6,656 nucleotides of DNA, taken from positions 1 to 6,656 of the forward strand of contig CAJMRR010000115.1 in the NCBI GenBank assembly GCA_905215835.1. The letters are read 5' to 3'. Of the stretch, positions 4,303-6,656 are shown one piece after another. The number at the start of each line of letters is the position of its first letter. Positions within the stretch are counted from its first letter, which is position 1. The stretch comes from an uncultured bacterium. Lineage in GTDB: Bacteria > Actinomycetota > Coriobacteriia > Coriobacteriales > Coriobacteriaceae. Below the pieces are notes generated by a model, which was not told the origin of the DNA, did not search any database, and saw only the letters and a list, made by a program, of their open reading frames with translations. A program made the translations under genes and the position numbers.

Positions 4303-6525
4303 ATGGAGAAGCATAAAGTGATCTGTCCGTACTGCGGCGCCGGTTGCCAGTTTAACCTCCTGGTCCAAAACGGCCAGGTCGTGGGTACCGAACCGCTCAA
4401 CGGCATCACCAATCAGGGCGAGCTGTGCCTTAAGGGTATGAGCGGCTACGACTTCATCAACGACACCAAGATCTTGACTCCTCGCGTACTGCACCCGATG
4501 ATCCGCCGCACTAAGGGCGCGGATCTTGAGCGCGTAAGCTGGGACGAGGCACTGGATTTCACCGCATCTAAGATGCAGGCCATAATTGACGAATATGGTC
4601 CTAACGCTGTCATGACCACTGGCTCTTCGCGAGGCGGCGGCAATGAGGCGAATTACGTCATGCAGAAGTTTACGCGTGCGTGCATCGGTACCCACAGCGT
4701 AGACAACTGCGCCCGTACTTGACACGGCCCTACTGTCCTCGGTCTGATGGACACGGTTGGTTCAGGTTGCATGTCATGCTCCATCCCCGGTATGGAGGAT
4801 GCGGGCTGCATTTTCCTCTTCGGCTATAACCCTGCCGATTCGCACCCCATCGTCGCAAGGCGTATCGTGCGAGCCAAAGAAAAGGGTTGCAAGATCATCG
4901 TCGCCGATCCGCGCCATATCGAAACCGCGCGTATCGCCGATCTCTACCTTCCGATCAAGAACGGTTGCAACGTCGCGTTCCTCAACGCCTTTGCCAACTG
5001 CTTGGTCAACGATGGCCTCTACGACAAGGAATTCGTCGCCGAGCACACGAACGGCTTTGACGAGTGGTGGGAGACCATCAAGAACTACACTCCCGAATCC
5101 GTACAGGACATCACGGGTGTTGAGCCCGCGTTGATCCACCAAGCTGCCGAGATGTACGCCACGGCGAAGCCCTCTGCCATCATTGGCTGGGGCATGGGCG
5201 TATGCCAGCAGAAGCAGAACCTGAAGACGGTGCACACCATCGCCTCCATCGCCTGCGTTGCCGGCCAGATCGGCAAACCCAATTCCGGCCTCGCGCCCGT
5301 GCGCGGTCAGAATAACGTCCAGGGCTCCTGCGATATGGGCATGCTGCCCAACCTGTACCCTGGCTACCAGAAAGTCACCGACCCGGCGGTGCGTGCCAAG
5401 TTTGCCAAGGCTTGGGGCGTACCCGAGGAAAAGCTCCCGCTCGAGGAGGGCTACAAGCTCACCGACCTGGGCCACCTGGTCGACGAGGGCAAGGTGCACT
5501 GCTTCTACAACTACGGCGAGGACCCGGTGCAGACCGAGCCCGATTCGGCCGGTATGCGCAAGACGCTCTCCGAGCTGGATCTGTTCATTTGCCAGGACAT
5601 CTTTATGACGCAGACGACCATGCTCGCCGACGTCATCCTGCCTGCCACCTCTTGGGGCGAGCACGAGGGTGTCTTTACCGCATCCGACCGTAGCTTCCAG
5701 CACTTTGACGCGGCCGTTCCGCCCAAGGGCGAGTGCCGTCACGACTGGGAGATCTTCGCGGACCTGTCCACGCGCATGGGATACCCCATGCACTACGACA
5801 ACACCGAGCAGATCTGGAACGAGTGCATCAGCCTGTGCCCCAACTTTGTGGGCGCGACCTACGAGAAGATGGCTCCCGAGGGCGGCTACGCCCAGTGGCC
5901 CGTCAAGAGCACCGATGTGAACGACCACGGTACGCCCGACATGTTCGCTGGTGGCAAGTTCACCACCAAGGACGGCCGCGCCAACCTGATGGCGCACGAC
6001 TGGGAGGCGCCCTCCGAGCTTCCCGATGATGAGTACCCGCTCATCCTGTGCACCGTCCGCGAGGTTGGCCACTACAGCTGCCGCTCGATGACCGGCAACT
6101 GCAAGACGCTGGCACTGCTTGCCGACGAGCCCGGTTTTGTCCGCATGAATCCCGCGGACGCCGAGGCGCGCGGCATCAAGAACGGCGACATCGTCTCGAT
6201 CCACAGCCGCCGCGGCCAGGTATACAGCCGCGCCGACGTGAGCGATCGCATCAACAAGGGCACGGTCTACATGACCTACCAGTGGTGGATCGGCAAGTGC
6301 AACGAGCTGACCATTCACAAGGTCGACCCGGTCTCGCATACGCCCGAGGACAAGTTCTCCGCCTGCCAGGTCGACGCTATCGCCGACCAGGTCTGGGCTG
6401 AGGGCGAGGTGGAGCGTCAGTACACCGAGCTCAAGCAGGCTCTGGTGGACGCCGCCGCTCCCCAGGACGTTGAGCCCGGCGCCGCCAAGTTCGACGACGA
6501 GACGCACGTGAATCAAATCGTGTAG
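4303..6525 (+). CDS. fdhF: Formate dehydrogenase H, selenocysteine-containing (TGA 4720-4722 read as Sec140)
   Basis: 740 residues including Sec. It oxidises formate to CO2 at a molybdenum (or tungsten) bis-molybdopterin centre, passing electrons through one [4Fe-4S] cluster. C8, C11, C15 and C42 bind the cluster, and K44 follows, as in E. coli FdhF. TSSRGGGNEANYVMQKF leads to DNCART-U-HGPTVLG; the TGA is codon 140, exactly the Sec140 of the E. coli enzyme, and His141 follows. PVRGQNNVQG, SWGEHEGVFTA, REVGHYSCRSMTGNC and MTYQWWIG are further family blocks running to the C-terminal pterin-binding domain. It is about 25 residues longer than the 715-residue E. coli protein, mainly at the C-terminus. 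There is no Tat signal, so it is cytoplasmic. Translation needs SelB, tRNA-Sec and selenium; these genes lie elsewhere. In its selenocysteine context DCCARV of E. coli is DNCART here. The gene would be wrongly split or called a pseudogene by standard annotation. Confidence 0.96.
4720..4753 (+). promoter_or_regulatory. Selenocysteine UGA codon and bacterial SECIS-like hairpin
   Basis: Eleven bases after the TGA, TGTCC (4734-4738) pairs with GGACA (4749-4753). Two inner pairs (T4739-A4747, C4740-G4746) close a GGTCT loop (4741-4745), leaving T4748 bulged. E. coli fdhF also has a GGUCU apical loop and a bulged U at a similar distance, the contact for SelB. The structure overlaps codons that are also constrained as protein (TVLGLMDT). 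Confidence 0.85.
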
Positions 6526-6546
6526 TCCCGTTCTCGTTGGCTTTTT

Positions 6547-6589
6547 GGGCCGGGCGTCCCGTACGTTCGGGAGCCCGGCCCGTTATTTT
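6547..6589 (+). terminator. Strong hairpin with short T-rich tail after fdhF
   Basis: GGGCCGGGC (6547-6555) pairs with GCCCGGCCC (6573-6581), and TCCCG (6557-6561) with CGGGA (6568-6572). One G is bulged and the loop is TACGTT. The tail GTTATTTT is weakly T-rich. It looks like an intrinsic terminator or attenuator. It sits only about 10 bases before the ribosome site of the next gene, so partial termination may set a ratio between fdhF and that gene. Confidence 0.7.
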
Positions 6590-6603
6590 GAAAGGAAGTG
6601 GGG

Positions 6604-6656
6604 ATGAACCGCTTCATCGACATCAACCCGGAGAGGTGCATCGGCTGCGGAACATG
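6604..6656 (+). CDS. Second HydN/HycB-like ferredoxin, 3' end missing
   Basis: Only 17 complete codons are visible: MNRFIDINPERCIGCGT. The opening matches the start of HydN/HycB-type four-cluster ferredoxins (E. coli HydN begins MNRFIIADASKCIGC). C12 and C15 are the first two ligands of a [4Fe-4S] cluster. AAAGGAAG (6591-6598) lies 5 bases before the ATG. It follows fdhF by 78 bases across the terminator-like hairpin. It could be a HycB-type subunit of a formate hydrogenlyase or an electron-transfer subunit of another formate dehydrogenase complex; the window is too short to tell. Confidence 0.75.
   Translation, partial: MNRFIDINPERCIGCGT

Noticed and set aside
4774..6516. Long minus-strand open frame opposite fdhF (580 codons)
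   Set aside because: It is a shadow of codon bias in fdhF, rich in Val/Leu/Gly/Asp with no recognisable domain and no ribosome site.
4303..6525. fdhF as two separate genes or a pseudogene broken by a stop at 4720
   Set aside because: The frame is unbroken on both sides of the TGA, the position matches Sec140 of FdhF, and a SECIS-like hairpin follows.

Overview
The window looks like a chromosomal segment of a G+C-rich anaerobe, most likely a gut actinobacterium of the Coriobacteriia (Collinsella-like). That placement is an inference from base composition and gene content: a BrnQ-type carrier, a selenocysteine formate dehydrogenase H with HydN-like ferredoxins, and a RelB/PIN toxin-antitoxin pair. 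No marker gene in the window settles the taxonomy.

Layout. Positions 1-795 hold the 3' two-thirds of a branched-chain amino acid carrier (brnQ). A strong promoter at 807-835 then drives tRNA-Pro(UGG) and tRNA-Gly(UCC), and an intrinsic terminator follows at 1055-1090. Positions 1112-2484 form a self-contained block. One gene of about 340 codons, with an AbiEi-like front half and a DUF559/Vsr-like nuclease back half, lies between two 92-93 bp copies of the same repeat in opposite orientation. Each copy is itself a near-perfect 21-23 bp palindrome. This block is the best candidate here for an undescribed element. On the minus strand, 2488-3280 encodes an overlapping RelB-like antitoxin and PIN-domain toxin pair. 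Its promoter is bracketed by a 9-bp inverted repeat.

From about 3378 the plus strand belongs to a formate metabolism operon. It has a long 5' region with an 11-bp-stem palindrome and a structured leader containing two mutually exclusive stems, then hydN (four [4Fe-4S] clusters), then fdhF. The fdhF gene reads through an in-frame TGA at codon 140 as selenocysteine, with a SECIS-like hairpin just downstream. A strong hairpin with a short T-rich tail lies after fdhF, and a second HydN/HycB-like ferredoxin gene begins at 6604 and runs off the window.

How the genes work together. FdhF oxidises formate to CO2 at a selenocysteine-molybdopterin centre, and the HydN-like proteins probably carry the electrons to a partner outside the window, either a hydrogenase (formate hydrogenlyase) or another acceptor. 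The toxin-antitoxin pair and the repeat-bounded cassette are accessory genes inserted between the tRNA cluster and the formate operon.
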